From assembly GCA_000421005.1 (NCBI GenBank), contig ATWA01000025.1, forward strand, positions 1-33,887: a DNA stretch of 33,887 nucleotides. Reading direction: 5' to 3'. The notes under the pieces were generated by a model. The model saw only the letters and a program-made list of their open reading frames with translations. It was not told where the DNA came from and did no database searches. This DNA is from Clostridiales bacterium NK3B98 (GTDB taxonomy: Bacteria; Bacillota; Clostridia; Oscillospirales; Oscillospiraceae). Each line of letters opens with the position of its first letter. Position 1 is the first letter of the stretch. A program made the translations under genes and the position numbers. Shown here in pieces: positions 16,512-24,483 of the stretch.

Positions 16512-17543
16512 ATGAGTTATTCCCTACCTGAGATTTTAAGAAAGACAATTGTGATTGGCGCCGCTGTGGGTCTCTGCTCCGTGGCTGCGTTTGCAGATGA
16601 TGTGATCCCCTATCAGGCAGTTGCCTCGGGTAGCAATGTGGTTCTCTACGCCGAGGACGACACCAGTTCCGAAACGCTGGCCACTTTGGAGGACGGCGAC
16701 AGTGTTGTCATTCTCAGCAATGACACATCAGGGCTGCAGCCCGCTGCCTGGGAAGACGGAGAAGACGTGGTCAACGGCTATGTGGATGTGGAGGCTTTTA
16801 CCCCTTCTGTTTTAGATACTGCCAGTGTCATCAGGCCGGATGTCAGGTTGATGCAGACTCCGGATCGGGAGGGCGAGGTCGTGTCTGAGCTGGACGAGGA
16901 TGCGATTGTTTCCATTCTCGGCTACGGCGACGGATGGTATTTCGTCCGTCAGGGCAGCAAGTCGGGCTATGTGGCGGTGACCGATTTGGATGCCGATGTG
17001 GTTACCAGTGACCGTCTGAATCTCCGCAGCGAGCCCAGCACCGATTCCGAGCGGCTGAAGGTTCTGAGCAGAAATACCCAGCTTACCCCTCTCTCCTCTG
17101 ACGGCGAGTGGCTCCGTGTCTCCGTGGATGACCAGATCGGCTATGTTTGCGGTGACTATGTAAAGGCGCTGGACGAGTTTGTGGTGGAGGATCCCACCAG
17201 AAGCACCGGCGAGGCTGTGGTTGCATTCGCAGTCCAGTTTGAGGGAAATCCCTATGTTTGGGGCGGCACCAGCCTGACCCACGGCTGCGATTGCTCCGGA
17301 TTCGTCATGAAGGTGTATGAGCAGTTTGGCATCAGCCTTCCCCACAGCTCCGCTTCTCAGCGCAGCTGCGGATATGCCGTCTCCCGCAGCGAGATTCAGC
17401 CCGGTGACGTGGTGTGTTACAGCGGTCACGTTGGCATCTATGCCGGTGATGGTATGATTATCAATGCGTTGAACAGCCGTGTGGGTATTGTTTACAGCAA
17501 AATTGATATCATGCCGGTTGTCGCCATTCGCCGGATGCTCTGA
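16512..17543 (+). CDS. Secreted SH3-domain NlpC/P60 peptidoglycan hydrolase
   Basis: Exported protein of 343 residues. A signal peptide covers about residues 1-28 (KTIVIGAAVGLCSVAAFA). Two or three bacterial SH3-like repeats follow, the clearest at about 165-220 (LNLRSEPSTDSERLKVL, then DGEWLRV). The NlpC/P60 domain fills the C terminus with the catalytic Cys in DCSGFVMKVYEQFG near 261, the His in SGHVGIY near 305, and a polar third residue in INALNSR. Such enzymes usually cut gamma-D-Glu-diaminopimelate bonds in cell-wall peptides, which fits the meso-DAP wall inferred from murE and dapF here. GGAGG precedes the ATG. Confidence 0.92.
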   Translation: MSYSLPEILRKTIVIGAAVGLCSVAAFADDVIPYQAVASGSNVVLYAEDDTSSETLATLEDGDSVVILSNDTSGLQPAAWEDGEDVVNGYVDVEAFTPSVLDTASVIRPDVRLMQTPDREGEVVSELDEDAIVSILGYGDGWYFVRQGSKSGYVAVTDLDADVVTSDRLNLRSEPSTDSERLKVLSRNTQLTPLSSDGEWLRVSVDDQIGYVCGDYVKALDEFVVEDPTRSTGEAVVAFAVQFEGNPYVWGGTSLTHGCDCSGFVMKVYEQFGISLPHSSASQRSCGYAVSRSEIQPGDVVCYSGHVGIYAGDGMIINALNSRVGIVYSKIDIMPVVAIRRML

Positions 17544-17559
17544 TGGATACATAAAAGAA

Positions 17560-17599
17560 AAGGCGTTTTGTCCAGTCCGTTCACTGGTCAAAACGCCTT
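17560..17599. terminator. Terminator between nlpC-type gene and icd
   Basis: Arms 17560-17576 and 17583-17599 pair over 17 positions with one mismatch (core GGCGTTTTG/CAAAACGCC). On the minus strand it is followed by TTTTCTTTT, so it is a strong terminator for icd, and it may also stop the plus-strand transcript. Confidence 0.8.
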
Positions 17600-17614
17600 G
17601 ATACATTATATATA

Positions 17615-17642
17615 GAATGCGGCGAAGTGCTTCGCCGCATTC
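17615..17642. terminator. Second hairpin below icd
   Basis: A 12-base-pair perfect stem, GAATGCGGCGAA with TTCGCCGCATTC, around a four-base loop. It lies directly after the icd stop, with an AT-rich tail on the minus strand (TATATATAAT) but no true U run. It could protect the 3' end or help termination of either convergent transcript. Confidence 0.6.
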
Positions 17643-17650
17643 TGCTTTGG

Positions 17651-18871
17651 TCAGGGATTCAGCGCTGCTTCCAGACGGGTACGCAATGCACGGAGAAACT
17701 CCAGAGAGGTCACCTTCTGCGCCGGGGTCTCCCCTTCCCACATATTCACCAGATCGCCGGTCATGACGCCAGACTCAATGGTTTCAATGCAGGCACGCTC
17801 CAGTGCGTCCCCATAAGTAGAAAGGGCTTGGATGCCGTCCAGCTCGCCACGCTTGCGCAGAGCGCCAGACCAGGCGAAAATAGTAGCCACCGGATTGGTG
17901 GAGGTCTCCTCTCCCTTGAGGTATTTATAATAGTGGCGGGTAACCGTGCCATGTGCGGCTTCATACTCATAGTTTCCGTCGGGAGAAACCAACACCGAGG
18001 TCATCATCGCCAGAGAACCAAAGGCGGTGGAAACCATGTCGCTCATCACGTCTCCGTCGTAGTTTTTGCAGGCCCAGATAAAGCCACCCTTGGAGCGGAT
18101 GACACGGGCAACTGCGTCGTCAATCAGGGTATAGAAATAGGTGATGCCCAGCTTCTCGAACTCCGCCTTATAGTCCTGCTCATAGATTTCTTGGAAGATG
18201 TCTTTGAAGGTGTGGTCGTACACCTTGGAGATGGTATCCTTGGTGGAGAACCACAGATCCTGTTTTGTGCTGATGGCAAACCGGAAGCAGGCATGGGCAA
18301 AGGAGCGGATGGAATTGTCCTTGTTGAACTGTCCCTGAATCACGCCGGGACACTCGAAGTCATACACCGTTTCATTCAGAAGGGTATTGCCCTGATCGTC
18401 TACAAAGCGGATGCTGGCCTTTCCTTTGCCAGGAACCCGAAATTCCGTCGCCTTGTACACATCGCCAAAGGCATGACGTGCGATGGTGATGGGCTGCTGC
18501 CAAGTCTTTACCACCGGAGAAATGCCCTTTACCATGATGGGCGCACGGAACACCGTGCCGTCCAAAATGGCACGAATGGTGCCGTTGGGGCTTTTCCACA
18601 TCTGGGTCAGGTTGTACTCCTTTACCCGCTGGGCATTGGGTGTAATGGTAGCGCACTTGACAGCCACTCCATACTTTTTGTTGGCGTTGGCGGCATCAAT
18701 GGTCACCTGATCCCGGGTCTCCTCCCGATGGGGCAGGCTCAGGTCGTAATACTCGCTTTTTAGCTCCACAAAGGGAAGAATCACTTCGTCTTTGATCTGC
18801 TTCCAGAGAATGCGGGTCATCTCGTCCCCGTCCATCTCCACAATTGGGGTGGTCATTTGGATTTTCTGCAT
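17651..18871 (-). CDS. icd: NADP-dependent isocitrate dehydrogenase, eukaryotic-like homodimeric type
   Basis: Enzyme of 406 residues oxidising isocitrate to 2-oxoglutarate with NADP, supplying glutamate carbon. The N terminus PIVEMDGDEMTRILW, KCATITPNAQRVKEYNL, the substrate-loop region KSPNGTIRAILDGTVFR, KNYDGDVMSDM and STNPVATIFAWSGALRKRG match the cytosolic/mitochondrial IDH family rather than the E. coli type. The ATG follows AGGAAAT closely. It has its own promoter at 18937-18965, downstream of the sirtuin gene on the same strand, and a leader with a small two-step hairpin. Confidence 0.95.
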   Translation of the reverse strand: MQKIQMTTPIVEMDGDEMTRILWKQIKDEVILPFVELKSEYYDLSLPHREETRDQVTIDAANANKKYGVAVKCATITPNAQRVKEYNLTQMWKSPNGTIRAILDGTVFRAPIMVKGISPVVKTWQQPITIARHAFGDVYKATEFRVPGKGKASIRFVDDQGNTLLNETVYDFECPGVIQGQFNKDNSIRSFAHACFRFAISTKQDLWFSTKDTISKVYDHTFKDIFQEIYEQDYKAEFEKLGITYFYTLIDDAVARVIRSKGGFIWACKNYDGDVMSDMVSTAFGSLAMMTSVLVSPDGNYEYEAAHGTVTRHYYKYLKGEETSTNPVATIFAWSGALRKRGELDGIQALSTYGDALERACIETIESGVMTGDLVNMWEGETPAQKVTSLEFLRALRTRLEAALNP

Positions 18872-18891
18872 ATTTCCTGCCTCGCTTTACA

Positions 18892-18923
18892 GGGAATGAC
18901 CCGCCTGTCGGCGGATTTTTCCC
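18892..18923 (-). other. Structured leader element of icd
   Basis: Nested arms GGGAA/TTCCC and CCGCC/GGCGG with a symmetric four-by-four internal loop and a four-base apical loop lie between the icd promoter and its start codon. It is a candidate cis-acting RNA element. It could also be the sirtuin gene's terminator stem, but the minus strand has no T run behind it. Confidence 0.35.
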
Positions 18924-18936
18924 GGAATTAGTCATG

Positions 18937-18965
18937 ATTATAGATGGTTGGTTTCCATTTTGCAA
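18937..18965 (-). promoter_or_regulatory. Sigma-A type promoter for icd
   Basis: Minus strand TTGCAA (18960-18965), 17 bases, perfect TATAAT (18937-18942), about 65 bases upstream of the icd start. Confidence 0.65.
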
Positions 18966-18978
18966 GGGCAAAACACCC

Positions 18979-19710
18979 TCAGACGTGAATCTGGCGGAAC
19001 ACCTGCCCGATTTTCTCGTTGATGGTCAGGTCGGCGTAACGGTCATAGGGGGTTGGCTGAAGGTTGATGAGCACCAGACGATGGCCGTTGTAGTAGTTTA
19101 CCAATCCGGCGGCAGGATAGACTACCAGAGAAGTGCCGCCGATGATCAGCATGTCCGCTTTGCGGATGTGCTCTACCGCCTGATAGGTCACGGTATCATC
19201 CAGCGCCTCTTCGTACAGCACCACATCCGGCTTGATGATTCCGCCGCATTCGCACTTGGGAACGCCCTGAGACTGTTCGATTGCCTCTACCCCGAAGAAT
19301 CTGTGGCACCGCTGGCAGTAGTTGCGAAGCACCGAGCCGTGGAGCTCCAATACATTGCGGCTGCCTGCCTTCTGATGAAGGCCGTCGATATTCTGGGTGA
19401 CCACGGCAGTGAGCTTGCCTGCCTGCTCCAGTTCAGCCAGCTTTTTATGGGCGTCGTTGGGCTGGGCGCCACGAGGCAGCAGCTTGTCCCGGTAGAAGCG
19501 GTAGAAGGCTTCCGTCTTTCGGGAGAAATAGGTATGGCTGAGAATGGTTTCCGGGGGATCGTCGTACTTTTGGTGATACAGACCGTCTACACTGCGAAAA
19601 TCAGGTACGCCGCTCTCGGTGGAGACGCCTGCTCCACCAAAAAAGACAATTCGTTCACTCTCGTCCACCCACTGCTGAAGCTGCCGGATCTTTTCTTCCA
19701 GTTCGTACAT
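18979..19710 (-). CDS. cobB: NAD-dependent protein deacylase, SIR2 family
   Basis: Sirtuin of 243 residues that removes acetyl or other acyl groups from lysines using NAD. Motifs: FFGGAGVSTESGVPDFRS (NAD site), TQNIDGLHQKAG, ELHGS with the catalytic His, the zinc ligands YCQRC near 132 and CECGG near 155, then IKPDVVLYEEALDD and IGGTSLVVYPAAG. The ATG at 19710 follows AGGAGGG by seven bases; the open frame extends 33 codons upstream without support. The Tyr/Arg pair that marks desuccinylases is not evident, so a deacetylase is more likely. It lies 107 bases upstream of icd on the same strand. Confidence 0.94.
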   Translation of the reverse strand: MYELEEKIRQLQQWVDESERIVFFGGAGVSTESGVPDFRSVDGLYHQKYDDPPETILSHTYFSRKTEAFYRFYRDKLLPRGAQPNDAHKKLAELEQAGKLTAVVTQNIDGLHQKAGSRNVLELHGSVLRNYCQRCHRFFGVEAIEQSQGVPKCECGGIIKPDVVLYEEALDDTVTYQAVEHIRKADMLIIGGTSLVVYPAAGLVNYYNGHRLVLINLQPTPYDRYADLTINEKIGQVFRQIHV

Positions 19711-19767
19711 ATGCTTTCCCTCCTGTGCTGGAAAAATTATGAAACAATAAAAAATGCACCCGCACGA

Positions 19768-19796
19768 TTGACAAATGACAGCAATGTGATTAAGAT
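19768..19796 (+). promoter_or_regulatory. Promoter of the SH3/YARHG gene, overlapping divergent sirtuin promoter region
   Basis: TTGACA (19768-19773), 17 bases, TAAGAT (19791-19796), 57 bases before the ATG at 19854. On the other strand the same bases give TTGTCA, a candidate -35 for the sirtuin gene with a poor -10 (TTTATT) 17 bases away, so the two promoters may overlap. Confidence 0.65.
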
Positions 19797-19853
19797 TATT
19801 ATGTATCAATTTTCAGCGATATGCAACCTTTGTTTTTGATAGGAGTATAGATT

Positions 19854-21707
19854 ATGAAGAAATGTCCTGTCTGTGGTGTCGAACATTCCGACATCGTACA
19901 TGTGTGCTCCATCTGCGGCAGCCCTTTGGACGAAGAGGGTGTTGCGGAAAAGGAGAAGAAGAACGCTCAGCCCAGCCGTCCTGCCAGTGAGCCCACTGCC
20001 GAGGATGTGCGTAAGACCATTTCCTCTGTAGTGACCAATGCCAGTGAGGAGCATGAAGCGCCTGAGGCGGATTCCTATGATGTGGACTCCCCCTTCGTCA
20101 TCAACGCCATGAAGGACAGCGATGCCCCCAAGCAGGCTGCCAATCCGCCCCGGGGCAAGCGGGTATCCAAAAATCCCGGTGATATGGATACCACCATTGT
20201 AGCTGCGGAGTCTGCCCAGAAGGTGTATGAGGCAACCCAGAACGCCATCAACGCCCGTCAGGCTGCGGCGCAAAACGCAGAGCAGAAGTCTGAGTCGGCA
20301 GAGGATATCAACTGGAGCGAGCGCAAGCATACCCGAGACAAGTCAAAAGGCTCTCAGCGGGTGGTGCTTGCCGTGTGTGCTTTTCTGCTGCTGATGATTA
20401 TTGCGGTGCTGGTGGTATTTGGCAAGATGATTCTGGGCGAGGATTCCACCGCCGCACCTGCCAACCCCACCCAAACCACTGAACAGGCCCAGCAGGAAGA
20501 AACAGAACCTGCGCAGGAGACCGAGGTGGTAGAGCCTGCGCCGGAGACGGAAATTCTCCCCGCCGAGGAAGAGACCACTGAGGAACAGGGTGTGGCAGAG
20601 AACGGCGAAGAGACTGCTGAAACCGCAGAGGATCCGGATCTTGCTGGCGCTGAGAATCAAAATCAGGAGCAGACGGAGACTCAGCAGCAGGAACCCCAGC
20701 AGACTCAGGAGCAGGAGCAGCAGCAGACACAGCGTGAGCTTCCTGCCATCACCGATGTGGATGAAACCGTATATGCCACCTCTGACGTTAACATCCGGGA
20801 TTATCCCGGCGTGCAGGGCAGCAACGTGATTGGCGTGCTCATTGGCGGCCAGGAGGCTAAGCGTACCGGCACTACTACCAAGGGATGGAGCCGTGTGGAG
20901 GTCAATGGCAAGACCGGCTATGTCTCCGACAAGTACCTGTCTACCTCCAAGCCTTCTGAAAACGCCTCCAAGAGCACAAGCGATGCTACCATCACCACCG
21001 GCGGCGTCAACCTGCGGGATGTTCCCAATGGCAACATTCTGGCGACCCTGAACAAGGGCGACAAGGTAAAGCTCACCGGCAAAACCTCCGGGGCATGGTC
21101 TGAGGTGACCTATGATGGCAAGACCGGCTATGTCTACACCAGTTATCTCTCCACCAGCACCAATTCCGGCACAGCAAGCGCTGACGTAAAGGTGACTGAA
21201 ACCAACGATACCGTTTATGCTGTCAGCGGCGTGAATGTTCGTTCCGCACCTACTTCCTCCGGCAGCACGGTGCTCACCACCCTGAAGCAGGGCGACAAGG
21301 TTACCCGGATTGGCACCACCAGCAACGGCTGGAGCAAGGTCAAGGTGGGCGACATCACCGGATATGTGTATTCGGATTACCTCTCCACCTCCAAAAACGG
21401 TGGCAGCTCCGGCGGCAACAGCGGCTCCGGTAAGACTACGGGGTATATCCTCCCCAAGAGTGATTCTCATGTGTACACTCAGAAGGAGCTGAGCAAGCTG
21501 TCCAAGTCTCAGCTGCGTCTGGCTCGTAACGAGATCTACGCCCGCCATGGCAGAAAGTTCAACGACAAGAGCCTGCAAGACTACTTCAACGGCTGTAGCT
21601 GGTACAAGGGTACTGTGGATGCGGCCACATTTGATGCCAACGTGATGGATTATCTGAACTCCACCGAGATTGCCAACCTGAAAGCAATCGCTGAGGCTGA
21701 GGGCTGA
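19854..21707 (+). CDS. Zinc-ribbon, transmembrane, triple SH3 and YARHG domain protein
   Basis: Protein of 617 residues with clear modular order. An N-terminal zinc ribbon (CPVCG...CSICG, residues 4-22) lies in the cytoplasm, then a polar linker to about 165, one membrane helix near 169-190 (VVLAVCAFLLLMIIAVLVVF), and a Glu/Gln/Thr-rich low-complexity stalk to about 295. Three bacterial SH3 repeats follow (starting near 303, 376 and 452, each with a GYV.S.YLST ending), a Gly/Ser linker, and a C-terminal YARHG domain (LARNEIYARHGRKF near 554-570, ending KAIAEAEG). The outer part probably binds peptidoglycan. The role of such zinc-ribbon/YARHG proteins is not known; an envelope sensor or scaffold is a guess. 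Confidence 0.88.
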   Translation: MKKCPVCGVEHSDIVHVCSICGSPLDEEGVAEKEKKNAQPSRPASEPTAEDVRKTISSVVTNASEEHEAPEADSYDVDSPFVINAMKDSDAPKQAANPPRGKRVSKNPGDMDTTIVAAESAQKVYEATQNAINARQAAAQNAEQKSESAEDINWSERKHTRDKSKGSQRVVLAVCAFLLLMIIAVLVVFGKMILGEDSTAAPANPTQTTEQAQQEETEPAQETEVVEPAPETEILPAEEETTEEQGVAENGEETAETAEDPDLAGAENQNQEQTETQQQEPQQTQEQEQQQTQRELPAITDVDETVYATSDVNIRDYPGVQGSNVIGVLIGGQEAKRTGTTTKGWSRVEVNGKTGYVSDKYLSTSKPSENASKSTSDATITTGGVNLRDVPNGNILATLNKGDKVKLTGKTSGAWSEVTYDGKTGYVYTSYLSTSTNSGTASADVKVTETNDTVYAVSGVNVRSAPTSSGSTVLTTLKQGDKVTRIGTTSNGWSKVKVGDITGYVYSDYLSTSKNGGSSGGNSGSGKTTGYILPKSDSHVYTQKELSKLSKSQLRLARNEIYARHGRKFNDKSLQDYFNGCSWYKGTVDAATFDANVMDYLNSTEIANLKAIAEAEG

Positions 21708-21726
21708 TTCTCACAGGATGAAAATG

Positions 21727-21762
21727 ACCCGCCCGGGAAGTGATTCCCGGGCGGGTTCTTTG
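21727..21762 (+). terminator. Terminator of the SH3/YARHG gene
   Basis: A 13-base-pair perfect GC-rich stem (21727-21739 with 21744-21756, loop GTGA), followed by TTCTTTG, 19 bases after the stop codon. Confidence 0.85.
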
Positions 21763-21772
21763 TAAAAGCTGC

Positions 21773-21800
21773 GCCCCCGGAGCATCTCCGGGGGCATTTT
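21773..21800. terminator. Second terminator, shared with lepB
   Basis: A ten-base-pair perfect stem GCCCCCGGAG/CTCCGGGGGC with a three-base loop, ATTTT on the plus strand and a CTTTT stretch slightly further away on the minus strand. It lies just past the convergent lepB stop. Confidence 0.7.
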
Positions 21801-21803
21801 GTA

Positions 21804-22397
21804 TCAGAACAGCAACTTCATGTGATTGAAGGGAAAGAAGCACAGCACCGCTTTTGCGGTGATATAACGCTCGTCAATGAGCCCTAGCTGGTACAGAAAA
21901 CGGCTGTCTGTGGAGTGGTTGCGGTTATCTCCCATGACAAAGACGCTGCCTTCTGGAACAGTGATGCTGACCACGTCGCCCCGTTCCTGCATGGGGTCTC
22001 CCTCGTCTTCCGGTTCCAGTTCGGTGCGGTTGATGTAGGGCTCGTCCAATTCCACCCCGTCTACATAGACAGAATTGGTATCATAGTCAATCTCCACCTT
22101 CTGTCCGCCAGTAGCGATGACCCGCTTGACAATGGTTTCCTGAATCACCGGGGTCTCCTTATGGATAATCACCACATCGCCGACGGAGTAGCTGCGATCC
22201 AGCCGGATGGCCAGAAGCAGGTCGCTGTCGTGAAGGGTTGCCTTCATGGAGCTGCCCACCACCACAATTAACTGGGCAGCAAAATGAAAAATCAATACCA
22301 CCGTCACCAGCACACCCACCAGCATTTTCAGTTCACTGAAAAAATCCTGCTGCCATGTGCCGGGGTGTTTCTCTCTTTGGACTTTATCGTCATTCAT
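21804..22397 (-). CDS. lepB: Signal peptidase I
   Basis: Type I signal peptidase of 197 residues, cutting signal peptides from secreted proteins. One N-terminal membrane helix (MLVGVLVTVVLIFHFAAQLI), then the nucleophile Ser50 in VVVGSSMKATL, the general base Lys91 in ETIVKRVIA, and the signature FVMGDNRNHSTDSR. The usual SM.PT is SMKAT here. The ATG at 22397 overlaps the ymdB stop by four bases (ATGA) and follows AGGGGAG. It is a single-helix Gram-positive form. It may handle ordinary secreted proteins such as the NlpC/P60 protein at 16512. Confidence 0.94.
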   Translation of the reverse strand: MNDDKVQREKHPGTWQQDFFSELKMLVGVLVTVVLIFHFAAQLIVVVGSSMKATLHDSDLLLAIRLDRSYSVGDVVIIHKETPVIQETIVKRVIATGGQKVEIDYDTNSVYVDGVELDEPYINRTELEPEDEGDPMQERGDVVSITVPEGSVFVMGDNRNHSTDSRFLYQLGLIDERYITAKAVLCFFPFNHMKLLF

Positions 22398-23197
22398 GGC
22401 TGACTCCCCTTTCTTCCGTCTTCCTGCCAAAAGCGCTGACGGACTTGGACGCAGCCCTTTTTCTGGGTGTCGATGGTAAAGACAGCGCCTTCGATTTTGC
22501 AGGGACCTTCCGCACTCTGATAACGGCGAGGCAGCCCGCCCAGAAAACGATTGATGGAAAGCTGGGGCTGCACGCCCAGAACAGAATCGGCAGGCCCGGT
22601 CATCCCCAGATCGGTGATATATCCGGTGCCTTTCGGCAAAATCCGGGCATCGGCTGTGGGAACATGGGTGTGTGTGCCCCAGACCGCACTGACCCGTCCA
22701 TCCAGATACCATCCCATTGCCAGCTTTTCGCTGGTGGCCTCCGCATGAAAATCCACCAGAATCACATCCGCCTGCATCTTACGCAAAATGGTGTCTGCTG
22801 TGGTAAAGGGATTGTCCGGATTGGGGTCCATAGACACCCTGCCGATCAGGTTCATCACGCCGATACGCAGACCGCCGGGGCCGTCATAGATTCCCCATCC
22901 ACGTCCCGGCACCCGCCGGGAAAAGTTGGCTGGGCGAAGCAGATAAGGGCTTTCGTCCAGCAGATCTGTGATGCGGATTTTGCCCCATGTATGGTTACCA
23001 AGGGTCACCACATCCACACCGCAATCCAGCAGATCCTGTGCCTGCTGAGGGGTGATACCCACTCCGGAGGCGTTTTCTCCGTTGCACACCACAAAGTCTA
23101 TCTGTTCTTCCCGGCGGATGGTACGCAGACTGCGGGTAAGATACGCCAACCCTGATTCCGCTACCACATCGCCGATGGCCAGCAGGTTTAGCTGCAT
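22394..23197 (-). CDS. ymdB: YmdB family metallophosphoesterase
   Basis: YmdB (TIGR00282) of 267 residues, a dinuclear-metal phosphodiesterase that in Bacillus hydrolyses 2',3'-cyclic nucleotides and affects biofilm and motility choices. Metal motifs appear in order: IGDVVAESG, NGENASG, LGNHTWGK, DFHAEATSEK and GTHTHVPTAD, with YITDLGMTGP. The ATG at 23197 (MQLNLLAIGDVV) follows AAGGAAGG by about seven bases; the frame extends seven codons further with poorer support. It has its own promoter at 23262-23290 and is translationally coupled to lepB. Confidence 0.95.
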   Translation of the reverse strand: MQLNLLAIGDVVAESGLAYLTRSLRTIRREEQIDFVVCNGENASGVGITPQQAQDLLDCGVDVVTLGNHTWGKIRITDLLDESPYLLRPANFSRRVPGRGWGIYDGPGGLRIGVMNLIGRVSMDPNPDNPFTTADTILRKMQADVILVDFHAEATSEKLAMGWYLDGRVSAVWGTHTHVPTADARILPKGTGYITDLGMTGPADSVLGVQPQLSINRFLGGLPRRYQSAEGPCKIEGAVFTIDTQKKGCVQVRQRFWQEDGRKGSQP

Positions 23198-23261
23198 TTC
23201 ACAGCCTTCCTTTCTCAATCCGTTCCGGAGGGAACAGCATTCTGTCTCAATCTAGCTTATC

Positions 23262-23290
23262 ATTATACACTTAGTTTTCCTTTGAAGCAA
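23262..23290 (-). promoter_or_regulatory. Promoter for ymdB-lepB
   Basis: Minus strand TTGCTT (23285-23290), 17 bases, perfect TATAAT (23262-23267), starting right after the spmB stop and about 65 bases before the ymdB ATG. Confidence 0.6.
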
Positions 23291-23296
23291 TTCCCT

Positions 23297-23818
23297 TCAT
23301 CCAAAAAAAATCCGCACAGCCAGTGACGCTGCCACAAACCCGGTAAGATCCGCACAAAGAGCGGCGGGCAGGGCATATCTTGTCTTTTTGATCCCTGCTG
23401 CTCCGAAATAGACGCTGATGGTATAAAAAGTGGTTTCGGTGGAACCCAGCATAACGGCGACTGTTCGGCCGATCAGGGAATCCGGCCCATAGGTGGAAAT
23501 CAATTCAGCGCCTACACCCAATGCGCCACTGCCGCTGACCGGACGAATCAGAAGCAGAGGCAGCGTCTCCGGTGGGATCCCCAGTGGTTTTAACATGGGG
23601 GCGCAGATTTCTGCCATCCAATCCAGAAAACCGGAAGCTCGGAGCATGGAAATGGCAGTCATAAGACAGATCAGGTTGGGCACAATACGAAGGAGAATGG
23701 TCAATCCATCCTGCGCACCTTTGATTAGGGCGCTGTGGAGGTCAATCTGATGGCTCAATGCAATCAACGCTGTCAGGGTAAGAATCAGCGGTACCGCCGC
23801 AGAGGTGAGTAAATTCAT
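23297..23818 (-). CDS. spmB: Spore maturation protein B
   Basis: Membrane protein of 173 residues with a nucleoside-recognition (Gate) domain. Family features are ALIKGAQDGLTILLRIVPNL, RPVSGSGALGVGAELI and MLGSTETTFYTISVYFGAAG. In Bacillus and Clostridium SpmA and SpmB are needed for proper dehydration of the spore core. The ATG overlaps the spmA stop by four bases (ATGA). The open frame reaches 25 codons further but only over the end of spmA. Confidence 0.95.
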   Translation of the reverse strand: MNLLTSAAVPLILTLTALIALSHQIDLHSALIKGAQDGLTILLRIVPNLICLMTAISMLRASGFLDWMAEICAPMLKPLGIPPETLPLLLIRPVSGSGALGVGAELISTYGPDSLIGRTVAVMLGSTETTFYTISVYFGAAGIKKTRYALPAALCADLTGFVAASLAVRIFFG

Positions 23819-24396
23819 CGTGCTCTCTCCAGCGCAGCGAAAAGCTTTGCCGCGCAAATGCCAACGGTAACAGAAAGCAGAGAAGATAACCACACAGCAG
23901 GGAGAATATCCATAGGCGATTCGCAGCCCGCTGCGCTTCTCAGTGAGGCAACCGTCACCGGGAGCAATTGGATGGATGCGGTATTACAGACCACCAGCAT
24001 ACACAGGGCGTCCGAAGCCACACCTCCGGTATGCTTTGCCATGGCGCAGGCAGCCTGAATACCAAAGGGAGTCGCCGCATTGCCCAGCCCCAGCAGGTTT
24101 GCGGATAAATTGGCGGAGATGGCACCCATGATCTGTTCGTCCGATTGATGCTGTGGGTAGAGTTTACCCAGCATGGGGCGAAGCAGCCTGCCCAAGGTAT
24201 CCAAAGCGCCGGATTGACGAAGCGCCTCCATCACTCCGCTCCACAGGCATAAGGTGCCTGCCATGGAGATACACAGCTCTACGCCAAGTCCGGCACCCTC
24301 CGTTGCTGCGGTGGAGACGGCTGACAGCGTGCCGTTTGGCATGGAGTACATCAGTGAAACGAAGACGCAAAGCGTCCAAAACCAGCTCATGACCAT
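23815..24396 (-). CDS. spmA: Spore maturation protein A
   Basis: Membrane protein of 193 residues, partner of SpmB. The motifs ELCISMAGTLCLWSGVMEAL, LSANLLGLGNAATPFGIQAA and LVVCNTASIQLLPVTVASLR are typical. The ATG at 24396 lies six bases after GGAGGGG; another ATG two codons later is possible. A SigE-like promoter is visible at 24420-24448. The dacB gene that precedes spmAB in Bacillus is absent here. Confidence 0.95.
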   Translation of the reverse strand: MVMSWFWTLCVFVSLMYSMPNGTLSAVSTAATEGAGLGVELCISMAGTLCLWSGVMEALRQSGALDTLGRLLRPMLGKLYPQHQSDEQIMGAISANLSANLLGLGNAATPFGIQAACAMAKHTGGVASDALCMLVVCNTASIQLLPVTVASLRSAAGCESPMDILPAVWLSSLLSVTVGICAAKLFAALERAR

Positions 24397-24419
24397 TCTT
24401 TTCCCCTCCAATCAGGGAA

Positions 24420-24448
24420 AGGGTATGCCCTGTGGGTCAAAAAAATAC
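24420..24448 (-). promoter_or_regulatory. Possible sigma-E (mother-cell) promoter for spmA-spmB
   Basis: Minus strand CATACCCT (24420-24427) is close to the SigE -10 CATACANT, and GTATTT (24443-24448) lies 15 bases upstream, where the SigE -35 sits. In Bacillus spmAB is SigE-controlled. The reading is by eye. Confidence 0.45.
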
Positions 24449-24483
24449 GTCTGAAAGAAATCTGATTTTTCGCAAATAATAAG

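Noticed and set aside
19711-19809. 33-residue N-terminal extension of the sirtuin
   Set aside because: The extension has no ribosome site and crosses the divergent promoter region; the ATG at 19710 has an AGGAGGG site and the canonical start.
20753-21400. Tandem DNA repeat or CRISPR-like array
   Set aside because: The similarity is between three protein SH3 repeats with diverged DNA; there are no identical short repeats with unique spacers.
20343-21578. Minus-strand open frame of 411 codons antisense to the SH3/YARHG gene
   Set aside because: The sense strand encodes clear zinc-ribbon, SH3 and YARHG domains; the antisense product is low-complexity Leu/Gly-rich sequence.
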